From NCBI GenBank assembly GCA_028705415.1, contig JAQWDO010000020.1:1-11851 (forward strand): a stretch of 11,851 nucleotides of DNA, given 5' to 3'. Source of the DNA: Dehalococcoidales bacterium. GTDB taxonomy: Bacteria > Chloroflexota > Dehalococcoidia > Dehalococcoidales > CSSed11-197. Below the pieces are notes generated by a model, which saw nothing but the letters and a program-made list of their open reading frames with translations, ran no database searches and was not told the DNA's origin. Positions 1 through 6,207 of the stretch are shown here, in pieces. A program made the position numbers and the translations under genes. The stretch's first letter is position 1. The number at the start of each line of letters is the position of its first letter.

Positions 1-949
1 GGCGGAAAATTGTGACAATAATGCCCGTTGCCAGCAGAATAAAAAGCGCGACGAAAATCATTATGGCGCGTGCCCGGTAATACAGCTCGCCCATTAATTC
101 ACTGCGGTCAATTTTTGTTACCATAAGCCACGAGGTGCCGGCTACCGGCCTGAGATCTGCCATAACCTTCACGCCGCGGTAATCAAAGCCTTCAAAACGG
201 CCCTCTTTCCCTGTCACCGCCTGCACCGCAGGATTAGACGTATCGCTTAGCGGTTTCCGCATGGAAAGAGGGCCCTCTTCTGCATACCTTGCCTCATTTA
301 TGACAAGCGCATATTCCCCATCCCGGCGCGCCAGCAACGTCTCCGCGCTATCGCTGGGAGTCGGCCACGAGTCAAGAAGAGGAAACAGAAGGGAATGGGC
401 ATCCGAACGCATAACCACCAGAGCAACCAATTCTCCCTCCCTTCCATATACCGGAGCCACGGCATCCAGGTGAACAATCCCGTTGGGACAAATATAGGCA
501 TCGCTTAGAACCGGCTTGCCCCCTGAGGCTGCCCGGGAGAAGGAAACAGCTACAGCATCATCCAGCGGGTCAGGGTCCTGCTTGGCAGACGTGAGCAGAT
601 TGCCGCTTTCATCATAAACCAGCACGTTGTAATAACCTCTCTCCATCTCCAGACGCAGCAACTGATCGAGGTAGTTTTTTTCCTGCTGGTCCGGCTCCCT
701 GATCCACGAGTCAAGCATGTCTGTAAACAGATCATTATCTGCCAGACTGGCAGCATCGGTGAGGCGTTCTGATTTCCAGTTAAGGATCTGTTCTATCTTG
801 AGTGAGGCAAAGGCATGGAGGTCTTCGTATTTTTCCTGGCTGATACGCGCTGACTCATACCGGTAATACCAGAATGCGCCAAATAGTGTTATTGCCACTG
901 CTATAACAATAACAATAAGTTGTATGCGGTTGATTTTATACGCCGGCAC
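1..949 (-). CDS. Cache-domain membrane sensor, N-terminal part (C-terminus beyond the left edge)
   Basis: Reading the minus strand from a GTG at 949 gives 316 uninterrupted codons that continue past the left edge. A GAGGGG ribosome site lies four bases upstream of the GTG, and no ATG precedes it in frame nearby. Residues about 9-28 form a first membrane helix. A charged, probably helical stretch (about 30-65) contains the pattern NWKSERLTDA, typical of extracytoplasmic sensors of histidine kinases and diguanylate cyclases. Two PAS-like lobes follow, about 100-185 (VLVYDESGNLL, then LDAVAPVYGREGELVALVV) and 200-280 (ending GTSWLMVTKIDRSEL), as in double Cache domains. A second helix spans about 295-314. 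The output domain (kinase, GGDEF or methyl-accepting) is outside the window, so the signalling type is unknown. Ligand is unknown. The sensor reading is well supported; the output is not visible. Confidence 0.8.
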   Translation of the reverse strand, partial: MPAYKINRIQLIVIVIAVAITLFGAFWYYRYESARISQEKYEDLHAFASLKIEQILNWKSERLTDAASLADNDLFTDMLDSWIREPDQQEKNYLDQLLRLEMERGYYNVLVYDESGNLLTSAKQDPDPLDDAVAVSFSRAASGGKPVLSDAYICPNGIVHLDAVAPVYGREGELVALVVMRSDAHSLLFPLLDSWPTPSDSAETLLARRDGEYALVINEARYAEEGPLSMRKPLSDTSNPAVQAVTGKEGRFEGFDYRGVKVMADLRPVAGTSWLMVTKIDRSELMGELYYRARAIMIFVALFILLATGIIVTIFR

Positions 950-1005
950 TCTACCCCTCAGATATATTGTTCTGACAATGGCTTGCCCGTCATCAAAGTT
1001 GTAAC

Positions 1006-1034
1006 ATTTTATCCCAATACAATCACAGACACAA
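1006..1034 (-). promoter_or_regulatory. possible promoter for the sensor gene
   Basis: In the 118-base gap between azlD and the sensor, the minus strand carries TTGTGT (1034-1029), 17 bases, then TAAAAT (1011-1006). The -10 matches five of six consensus bases, the -35 only three. The site is about 57 bases upstream of the GTG. It is a weak call based on consensus only. Confidence 0.3.
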
Positions 1035-1067
1035 TACAAAAACAGGGAAACAGAGTGGATTATTAGA

Positions 1068-1391
1068 CTAAAACAGAAGACTGGTAACCCAGAAAAGAAG
1101 CATGCCGGCAATAACCGTAACACTGAGGGATTTTAACTTTAGAGCAATAATTGCGGTCGGCACCGCCGCAATCAGCTCCGGCCGGAGAAGATCAAGCCTG
1201 CCGGTCTCATCCGAAACCACCAGCAGCGGAAACAGAAGGGCGGCAAGTATCGCCACCGGTATCAGGTCCAGCCATTCTATCAGCCAGTCCGGCAGACGGC
1301 GTCCGGACAGTGCAACCAGTGGAATTAACCGGGGAATATAAGTAACCAGGCTCATCCCCAACAGCAGCAGCAGGTATTCAAACCCGTTCAT
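1068..1391 (-). CDS. azlD: AzlD-family branched-chain amino acid transport protein (small subunit)
   Basis: This 107-residue protein is almost entirely hydrophobic, with about four membrane helices. It carries the family signature near the N-terminus (VTYIPRLIPL) followed by LIPVAILAALLFP. AzlD proteins partner AzlC in exporting branched-chain amino acids and their analogues; the length is normal for the family. The ATG at 1391 lies inside the end of azlC, giving a 14-base overlap, and is preceded by AGGTGG six bases upstream, so translation is probably coupled to azlC. No clear terminator follows its TAG. The substrate is inferred from the family and not shown by the sequence. Confidence 0.9.
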   Translation of the reverse strand: MNGFEYLLLLLGMSLVTYIPRLIPLVALSGRRLPDWLIEWLDLIPVAILAALLFPLLVVSDETGRLDLLRPELIAAVPTAIIALKLKSLSVTVIAGMLLFWVTSLLF

Positions 1392-2109
1392 TTCTTGCCA
1401 CCTGTCTTATTTTTTTAAGTATTACTACCCCGCCGGTTGCAGCCAGCATCGAAGAAACAATAATATACAGGTTGCCAGGCAATACTATCGAAAAGAAAAC
1501 TGCCATAATACCGGAACATAAAGCAGTCAGAATATATTTGCGGCCTCTTAGCTGCATGACAAGCAAGCCGATAAACATAGCAACAAGCGCATAATCTATA
1601 CCAAATGCACCCTCAGGTATGAATTCACCTGCATATCCCCCAACAATGGTACTGGCAACCCAGGAAAAGTTGGAAACATGATTAACAACAAGCGCTTTGG
1701 TGAAATTCCATCTGCCTTCCCGAAATTTTATAAGGTTTACAGCAAAGGTTTCATCGGTCACCCCATAGGCAAACAATGAGAGCAATTTTTTGCTTACTTT
1801 TCCCAGATACACAGAAAGGGAAGAACTCATCAGGAAATGCCTCAGATTAACTGCAAAGGTAGTTATGATAATTGAAGCCGGGTTGGCTCCCGCAGCAAGC
1901 ATTGAAACGGCAATAAACTGGGCACTGCCGGCAAAAAGCAAAACTGACATCAGGCCAATCTGCCAGGGCTCGAGCCCGATATTTCGCGCTATCACCCCGC
2001 AAGCCAGCCCAAGGGGAATATACCCAAGAAAAACCGGCCAGGCGGCTGCTGCTCCCTGAGATATTTCCTGCCTGATGGATTGCTTCTTATCTAGCTGCGG
2101 ATCTGTCAT
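1378..2109 (-). CDS. azlC: AzlC-family branched-chain amino acid exporter (large subunit)
   Basis: The 243-residue product has the AzlC layout: a short polar N-terminus, GAAAAWPVFLGYIPLGLACG in the first helix, then LLFAGSAQFIAVSML and the conserved NLRHFLMSSSLS segment at about residues 88-99, followed by YGVTDETFAVNL. Seven or so membrane helices are expected. With AzlD it forms a cytoplasmic-membrane exporter for leucine, isoleucine, valine or analogues. The ATG at 2109 is the first start in frame, but no good Shine-Dalgarno sequence precedes it. It lies 57 bases downstream of hisF, with a possible terminator in that gap, so it may have its own promoter. Confidence 0.92.
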   Translation of the reverse strand: MTDPQLDKKQSIRQEISQGAAAAWPVFLGYIPLGLACGVIARNIGLEPWQIGLMSVLLFAGSAQFIAVSMLAAGANPASIIITTFAVNLRHFLMSSSLSVYLGKVSKKLLSLFAYGVTDETFAVNLIKFREGRWNFTKALVVNHVSNFSWVASTIVGGYAGEFIPEGAFGIDYALVAMFIGLLVMQLRGRKYILTALCSGIMAVFFSIVLPGNLYIIVSSMLAATGGVVILKKIRQVARNERV

Positions 2110-2145
2110 AATCGAGGTTGGGAGTTCTAACCCACGGATAGTCAG

Positions 2146-2181
2146 AAAAAACTGGTAAACAGATTGCTAACCGTTTACCGG
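2146..2181 (-). terminator. possible intrinsic terminator overlapping the hisF stop codon
   Basis: On the minus strand GGTAAAC (2179-2173) and GTTTACC (2160-2154) form a 7-bp stem around a 12-base loop that contains the hisF TAG. AG and a run of six T follow directly (2151-2146). The stem is AT-rich and only moderately stable, but position and T-run fit an intrinsic terminator, perhaps a leaky one between hisF and azlC. Confidence 0.45.
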
Positions 2182-2949
2182 AATTCCCCTTTCCCTGAAA
2201 TACTGCTTTACCGTGCCAACACTTAGCTGACCAAAATGGAAAACCGAAGCAGCCAGAACCGCAGAAGCTTTCCCGCGGACAACCACCTCGTACATATGCT
2301 CAAGTGTTCCGGCACCTCCAGAAGCTGTAACGGGAATATTGACCGCCTCTGCCACGGCTCGAGTCATTTCAATATCATATCCATCTCTGGTTCCGTCAGC
2401 ATCCTTGCTGGTTAAAAGTATTTCCCCTGCTCCCATGGATTCAACCTTGCGAGCCCATTCCACGATATCCATACCAACAGCGTCTTCACCGCTCTTTACC
2501 ACAACTTCCAGCCTTGGCAAGTTACTGCCGGGGAGATTTTTCCGCCCGTCTATAGCCACTACCAGGCTGGATGAGCCAAAGCGGAGAGCCGCTTCCTCAA
2601 TCAGAGAGGGGTTTTTTACAGCAGCTGTGTTGATCGAAACCTTGTCTACCCCGATAGCCTTCAGGGCTTCCATATCTTCGATGGAAGCAATGCCACCCCC
2701 TACCGCAAAGGGAACATCAACAACACTGCGTACTTTTTTAACCCATTCCATACGGGTCTTGCGGTTCTCCATGGTAGCAAATATATCTAAAAAAACCAGC
2801 TCATCGGCACCCTCGCGGCAATAGGCCTGTGCGGCTTCAACAGGGTCACGGGCGTCTTTAAGGTTGACAAAATTTACTCCTTTTACAACCCGGCCATCTT
2901 TTATGTCCAGACACGGAATTATTCTGATATTTTTCAATCTCTTCTCCAT
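2167..2949 (-). CDS. hisF: imidazole glycerol phosphate synthase, cyclase subunit HisF
   Basis: HisF takes ammonia from the HisH glutaminase and converts PRFAR to imidazole glycerol phosphate and AICAR in histidine synthesis. The 260-residue product is a full (beta-alpha)8 barrel of normal length. It contains IIPCLDIKDGRVVKGVNF with catalytic D15, VGGGI at 83-87, VDKVSINTAA at 101-110, the second catalytic aspartate D134 in VVAIDGRK, LLTSKDADGTRDGYD at about 178-192 and TASGGAG at 208-214. Some positions differ from the usual consensus: DIFATME replaces DITAS-E, and VKSGEDAVGMD replaces the usual GGR-TG-D segment. The ATG at 2949 has no clear Shine-Dalgarno. No other his genes are in the window, so HisH must be encoded elsewhere. 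Confidence 0.93.
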   Translation of the reverse strand: MEKRLKNIRIIPCLDIKDGRVVKGVNFVNLKDARDPVEAAQAYCREGADELVFLDIFATMENRKTRMEWVKKVRSVVDVPFAVGGGIASIEDMEALKAIGVDKVSINTAAVKNPSLIEEAALRFGSSSLVVAIDGRKNLPGSNLPRLEVVVKSGEDAVGMDIVEWARKVESMGAGEILLTSKDADGTRDGYDIEMTRAVAEAVNIPVTASGGAGTLEHMYEVVVRGKASAVLAASVFHFGQLSVGTVKQYFRERGIPVNG

Positions 2950-2986
2950 CTATTTTAGTATTACTGCCATACCTGGTTAACAGTTT

Positions 2987-3015
2987 ATTATATATAAAAT
3001 AACCTTCTCTGGCAC
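2987..3015 (-). promoter_or_regulatory. candidate promoter for hisF
   Basis: In the 87-base gap between the GIDE-LemA gene and hisF the minus strand reads GTGCCA (3015-3010), 17 bases, TATAAT (2992-2987), inside a strongly AT-rich stretch. The -10 is a perfect consensus; the -35 matches four of six. Transcription would begin near 2980, about 30 bases before the ATG. Confidence 0.42.
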
Positions 3016-3022
3016 TTTTACC

Positions 3023-3046
3023 AAAAAACAGGCATTTCAGTCTGCC
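3023..3046 (-). terminator. weak terminator-like hairpin at the end of the GIDE-LemA gene
   Basis: On the minus strand GGCA (3046-3043) and TGCC (3034-3031) flank an 8-base loop that includes the TGA stop, followed by TG and six T (3028-3023). The stem is only four base pairs, so this is a weak candidate. Confidence 0.28.
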
Positions 3047-4353
3047 AGATCAACCTCAACGCTGGCTCTCTCCAAACCGGATGACGAAAGCAGAACAAAT
3101 GGCTTGAAACCGGTAATCAAAGCCAGAAAACGATCGGGGACAATTTCGAGGCGGGTGTTGTAGAACGTGCATACCTGATTATAATAATCGCGAGCCAGTG
3201 CCAGGCGCTGTTCCGTCTCTGTAAGCAGATGTTGCAGATTTAAAAACTGTTCGTCTGCCTTAAGGGATGGATAACTTTCCACAACACCCGTTATAACCGA
3301 AGCCAGCCCCTTTATATCATGGCCGGTATTCGGAATTATCCCGGCTTGATTCCTGAGTTCAGCAACAGCTTCCTGAACACCGGCTTCATAACACCGGTAG
3401 GCTTCCACCACCTGTACCAGGCGCGGTATAAGATCGTAGCGCCGCTTCAGCTCAACTTCTATCTGCGAACTTGCCTTGCGCACGCGCTGGCGCAAACGTA
3501 CCAGGCTGTTGAAAACATTCCATGTCCAGCAAATAACCAGGGCGGCCGAATACAAACCAGCTGCCGGTAACAACCCGGCTGCCAGAGAAGAGGGCACTTT
3601 CCCGACGGCGTAATATATGGCTGCGCTGCCGGTACAAATGATCATGCCCAAAACCAGCCAGAACCAGAACCACCTTGCGAACCTGCGGCTGTGATGGGCT
3701 TCGTTACGCGTGGATATCAAATAAAGAGGAGCTTTCTTGCTTGCTGCTATCTCGGCCGCAACCAAATCCTGCCTTTCCCGCGCCTGGCCAACTATATACA
3801 ACCGGGCGTGAAGAGGAATTACCTCTTCGGTAAACCGCCGCCGGTGGGTAGAATTGGGAATGCGTGAAACAGGGCCTTTTGTGTAATAAAGGTCTTCGTT
3901 CCGTGAACAGGTAATATTGAGCACCCTTTCGGCATGGATATCTGCCCCTTCAGGCAGAATGCGAATAATACCGGTGTCGTCTTTGAGGTAAAAGGGAGGC
4001 AGTAATGTATCGCCGGCCACTGTTTTCCAGCCAGATTCAGTACGGGTACGGGTTTGATGGCGTCCCCGGGAATCAGTATAAGATTCGGTTACCATGCGCC
4101 GCCACTCTTCCTCGACCTTGAATGTATAATACACACACTTTCTGCCAGCCAGATAACTGTTGAGCGGCTCTTCGCTTTCGGCAGAACCGGATAATTCCGT
4201 AAGGCCGATAAATACACCCTGCACTTTTGATGTCGGAAGGTCACCAATCAAACGCCTGTGACGGAAAAAATGGAAAGCCCCGGCAAGGCAGCCCATCCCA
4301 AGAAGAACGCCAACAATTAATATTATTATTGTATATGGGTTATAAACCGGCAT
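3037..4353 (-). CDS. GIDE-LemA fusion membrane protein
   Basis: This 438-residue protein joins two domains. A membrane helix (about 8-29) is followed by a GIDE/BAM-type domain (about 36-220, with LNSYLAGRKCVYYTFKVEEEW and a GDTLLPPFYLKDDTGIIRILPEGA core) like the intermembrane part of mitochondrial MUL1/MAPL. Two helices follow (about 228-250 and 257-278), then a LemA domain (about 279-430) with NSLVRLRQRVRKASSQIEVE, KRRYDLIPRLVQVVEAY, SYPSLKADEQFLNLQ and RDYYNQVCTFYNT. No RING domain is present, so ubiquitin ligase activity is not implied. LemA proteins form membrane-anchored helical bundles of uncertain function. The ATG at 4353 lacks a clear Shine-Dalgarno. The gene is divergent from the cytochrome pair. 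Function unknown; membrane or envelope stress is only a guess. Confidence 0.82.
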   Translation of the reverse strand: MPVYNPYTIIILIVGVLLGMGCLAGAFHFFRHRRLIGDLPTSKVQGVFIGLTELSGSAESEEPLNSYLAGRKCVYYTFKVEEEWRRMVTESYTDSRGRHQTRTRTESGWKTVAGDTLLPPFYLKDDTGIIRILPEGADIHAERVLNITCSRNEDLYYTKGPVSRIPNSTHRRRFTEEVIPLHARLYIVGQARERQDLVAAEIAASKKAPLYLISTRNEAHHSRRFARWFWFWLVLGMIICTGSAAIYYAVGKVPSSLAAGLLPAAGLYSAALVICWTWNVFNSLVRLRQRVRKASSQIEVELKRRYDLIPRLVQVVEAYRCYEAGVQEAVAELRNQAGIIPNTGHDIKGLASVITGVVESYPSLKADEQFLNLQHLLTETEQRLALARDYYNQVCTFYNTRLEIVPDRFLALITGFKPFVLLSSSGLERASVEVDLAD

Positions 4354-4571
4354 TGTGTATGTTAACTACCAAATGGGATTATATAAAATAGTGTAAACAT
4401 GGGAGGAAAAACTCCCTTCTCCCATAAGCTACTGCAGGTATTTTACGTCAGCCCGCTTCCTCCAGGCAATTATTCTCTTAAATTGCCAAATTAGTTCTGT
4501 ATAATTGAAATTTATCATCACTAAAAGCAGACCCGGCTGCAGATTACTCGTATTCCGGCCTTTCCAGACTG

Positions 4572-4601
4572 TTGACAAAGCTACCGAAATAAAGCTATAT
4601 T
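4572..4601 (+). promoter_or_regulatory. sigma-70-type promoter for the cytochrome b / tetraheme lipoprotein operon
   Basis: A perfect -35 TTGACA (4572-4577) is separated by 18 bases from TATATT (4596-4601). Transcription from about 4608 would give a leader of roughly 59 bases before the ATG at 4667. This is the best consensus promoter in the window. Confidence 0.58.
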
Positions 4602-4655
4602 GTTTGCTAGCCTGATCTAGGAAAACGGGCTTTGCCCATTTAATTTAATTTTTTT

Positions 4656-4661
4656 AGGAGG
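4656..4661 (+). promoter_or_regulatory. strong ribosome binding site of the cytochrome b gene
   Basis: AGGAGG lies five bases before the ATG at 4667 and fixes that start. It contrasts with the weak or missing sites in front of the minus-strand genes. Confidence 0.85.
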
Positions 4662-4666
4662 TTTTT

Positions 4667-5521
4667 ATGGCGAAGAAGGCTCTCGTTTTATCCGTGCTCT
4701 TCTTGGCCACCGTGCCTCTCGGCTGGTACCTCTCAGGCCGCCTGGATGTCATTTTCTTTGACAAAGCCTGGTGGCTCCTGCTGGTAGCAACAGCCCTTGG
4801 TGCGGTGCTCGGTATCTACAGCGGCTTGACCCGCCCCAGAGAGCAAGTCAAAGGCAACAAGGTGGAACGCCATGGTGCCCGCGGTTTTCTTTCCCACTGG
4901 GGAACTTCTATTGGCATATTTACATGTCTGGGTACCGGTATCTATATGGGCTTCCTCTGGATTTCCCCCTTCATGGAAAATATTGCAGGAACTGCCCTGC
5001 CCCTCAACCTGCATTTTACAGGAGTAGCCCTGTTGCTATTTGCCGGATTTTTCTTCGCGATGGACTATATTGCCATGCGTGATTGGGACCGGCTGATTCC
5101 CAATGCCAAGGATCTTTTCCACGGCATGCTGGGCAAGTATTTTCTGCGCCGCAAGTGGCATGCAGAAACCAAGTACGCCTCCAGTCAGAAGGTAGCTGCA
5201 TTGGGAATGGGAGCCATTGGTGCTCTTATACTGATCACCGGGGCTTTTAAACTCGCGGCTCACGTGTGGGATATTTCTGCCAATGTTTGGGGCTGGATGA
5301 CTATCATCCATGATATCGCTACCTTGCTCTTCATGGCCATGCTTGCGATACACCTGATTCTGGTAGTTGTGCTGAAAAGCCACTGGCCAAATCTGGCCTC
5401 CTGGATTACCGGATCGGTTCCCGAGGATTTCGTGGAACACCATCATCCAGTATGGTATAAGGAAATTAAAGATGGCAAACCACGAGGTTACAGACTGTTT
5501 GGATACAAGGAGGACAGATAA
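4667..5521 (+). CDS. di-heme cytochrome b, formate dehydrogenase gamma-subunit type
   Basis: The 284-residue membrane protein resembles the cytochrome b subunits (FdnI/FdoI type) that exchange electrons with quinone. Predicted helices are about 5-22, 33-52, 77-98, 113-134, 177-198 and 212-236. Likely haem b ligands are H77 (SHWGTSIG), H116 (NLHFTG), and H215 with H229 in HDIATLLFMAMLAIH, the same 14-residue spacing as the last two ligands of FdnI. The C-terminal segment SVPEDFVEHHHPVWYKEI (250-267) is also typical of FdnI-like proteins. Two extra N-terminal helices precede the usual four. No formate dehydrogenase catalytic or iron-sulfur subunit is nearby. The next gene starts directly after its TAA, so the tetraheme lipoprotein is the probable partner. 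Family assignment is firm; the physiological substrate is inferred. Confidence 0.88.
   Translation: MAKKALVLSVLFLATVPLGWYLSGRLDVIFFDKAWWLLLVATALGAVLGIYSGLTRPREQVKGNKVERHGARGFLSHWGTSIGIFTCLGTGIYMGFLWISPFMENIAGTALPLNLHFTGVALLLFAGFFFAMDYIAMRDWDRLIPNAKDLFHGMLGKYFLRRKWHAETKYASSQKVAALGMGAIGALILITGAFKLAAHVWDISANVWGWMTIIHDIATLLFMAMLAIHLILVVVLKSHWPNLASWITGSVPEDFVEHHHPVWYKEIKDGKPRGYRLFGYKEDR
5507..5513 (+). promoter_or_regulatory. ribosome binding site supporting the GTG start of the tetraheme lipoprotein
   Basis: AAGGAGG sits inside the last codons of the cytochrome b gene, eight bases before the GTG at 5522. It selects the GTG and points to translational coupling of the two proteins. Confidence 0.8.
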
Positions 5522-6079
5522 GTGAAGAACAAAAAGTTGTCTTTAGGGATACTTTTCGCACTCGTCCTTCTCCTTTCCCTAGCTCTTTCCGCATGTGGTT
5601 ACGAATCTTCCAGCCTGGATGGGGTGAAGCATATCCCTCACGCCACCGATATCCGGTTCGAGAACTGTTTTGTCTGCCACACCGGAGGCAATGTTCCTGC
5701 TGGCGGAGATGTTTTAGGAGCAGCGCACGAAACATATCCTCTGAATATGTGCGCAACGCCTGCTTGTCATCCGTCTGAGCCGGCTCAACCTACTACTCAA
5801 CCTACTACTCAGCCAACCACTGAACCTACGACTGAACCGACTACTCAGCCTACTACTCAGCCTACGACTGAACCTACTACTCAGCCAACCACTGAACCGA
5901 CGACTGAACCGACTACTGAGCCGGGCGGAGAAGCTCCGCAGCTTTCTGCTGCAAATCATGCCGGCCAGGCTAATGACAGCATGTGCGCATTCTGCCATCC
6001 TGCACCATTCCCGTACCCTGCCGATCATGAGGGTCTTACTACAGGTTGTCTGGTAGATGGCTGCCACACCCTTCCCTAG
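5522..6079 (+). CDS. tetraheme lipoprotein cytochrome c with two di-heme modules
   Basis: This 185-residue protein starts at a GTG directly after the cytochrome b stop. A lipoprotein signal peptide ends in LSAC with C25 as the lipidated residue, so it is anchored on the outer face of the membrane. Four c-type haem motifs are visible: CFVCH (49-53), CATPACH (77-83), CAFCH (155-159) and CLVDGCH (176-182), thus CX2CH, CX4CH, CX2CH, CX4CH. This is the motif order of tetraheme cytochrome c3. Extra histidines fit as second axial ligands: H40 and H69 in the first half, H146 and H169 in the second. The halves are joined by eleven PTT[Q/E] units (residues 90-133), a flexible linker. It probably takes electrons from or gives them to the neighbouring cytochrome b. 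No closer named family is recognised. Confidence 0.88.
   Translation: MKNKKLSLGILFALVLLLSLALSACGYESSSLDGVKHIPHATDIRFENCFVCHTGGNVPAGGDVLGAAHETYPLNMCATPACHPSEPAQPTTQPTTQPTTEPTTEPTTQPTTQPTTEPTTQPTTEPTTEPTTEPGGEAPQLSAANHAGQANDSMCAFCHPAPFPYPADHEGLTTGCLVDGCHTLP
5789..5920 (+). repeat. 12-base coding tandem repeat, eleven PTT[Q/E] units
   Basis: Exactly eleven 12-base units encode PTTQ or PTTE between the two haem modules of the lipoprotein. The residue order is Q Q E E Q Q E Q E E E. Units vary in synonymous positions. Units 2-5 and 8-11 match at 46 of 48 bases, indicating a higher-order duplication. All changes keep the frame. Confidence 0.95.
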
Positions 6080-6101
6080 ATCGTAGTTTCACATATTATT
6101 T

Positions 6102-6135
6102 AAAGAAAGGGGCCTTAAGGCCCCTTTCTTTTTTT
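6102..6135 (+). terminator. strong intrinsic terminator after the tetraheme lipoprotein gene
   Basis: AAAGAAAGGGGCC (6102-6114), a TTAA loop and GGCCCCTTTCTTT (6119-6131) form a perfect 13-bp stem followed by further T residues. It starts 23 bases after the TAG. It separates the cytochrome pair from the ccm operon. Because the upstream arm is A-rich it could also work in reverse, but no gene arrives from that side. Confidence 0.92.
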
Positions 6136-6157
6136 CTGTTGTTACCCCTGAAAATAA

Positions 6158-6187
6158 TTAGCACGGCCTATCGTTCTATGTTATAAT
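6158..6187 (+). promoter_or_regulatory. extended -10 promoter for the ccm operon
   Basis: TGT-TATAAT (6179-6187) is an extended -10 with a perfect hexamer. A partial -35, TTAGCA (6158-6163), lies 18 bases upstream. Transcription would begin near 6194, leaving a very short leader of about 14 bases before the TTG of ccmE. Confidence 0.55.
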
Positions 6188-6207
6188 CACGTTGAAGGTA
6201 TATAGCT

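Larger units (their letters stand above)
4354..4666. other. divergent intergenic region between the GIDE-LemA gene and the cytochrome operon
   Basis: These 313 bases hold no credible gene on either strand. The right half contains the cytochrome promoter and leader. The left half is AT-rich near the GIDE-LemA start, with a TATAAT on the minus strand but no matching -35. A small GGGAG/CTCCC inverted repeat lies at 4401-4416, of unknown role. Confidence 0.6.

Noticed and set aside
298..756. Two short minus-strand frames (298-501 and 550-756) as possible small genes
   Set aside because: They are out of frame with the continuous 316-codon sensor reading from the GTG at 949, which has membrane helices and Cache features.
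2339..2824. 161-codon plus-strand frame opposite hisF
   Set aside because: hisF has clear motifs throughout on the other strand; the plus-strand product has no recognisable domain or ribosome site.
2950..2970. Six-codon leader frame MAVILK ending right before the hisF ATG
   Set aside because: It has no histidine codons or attenuator structure and only a poor ribosome site, so it is probably chance.
4381..4425. Nested GGGAG/CTCCC repeats upstream of the GIDE-LemA gene as an operator or terminator
   Set aside because: Stems are short and compete with each other, and there is no T-run or known operator pattern.
4667..5521. Naming the cytochrome b as fdnI/fdhC of a formate dehydrogenase
   Set aside because: No formate dehydrogenase catalytic or iron-sulfur subunit is adjacent and the partner is a tetraheme lipoprotein, so only the family type is given.
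5789..5920. Tandem repeat that might be taken for a CRISPR array
   Set aside because: Units are 12 bases with no spacers and encode PTT[Q/E] in frame inside the lipoprotein.
5714..6067. Open frame on the minus strand with serine/arginine repeats
   Set aside because: It is the complement of the repeat and haem modules of the tetraheme gene; its repetitiveness comes only from the coding repeat.
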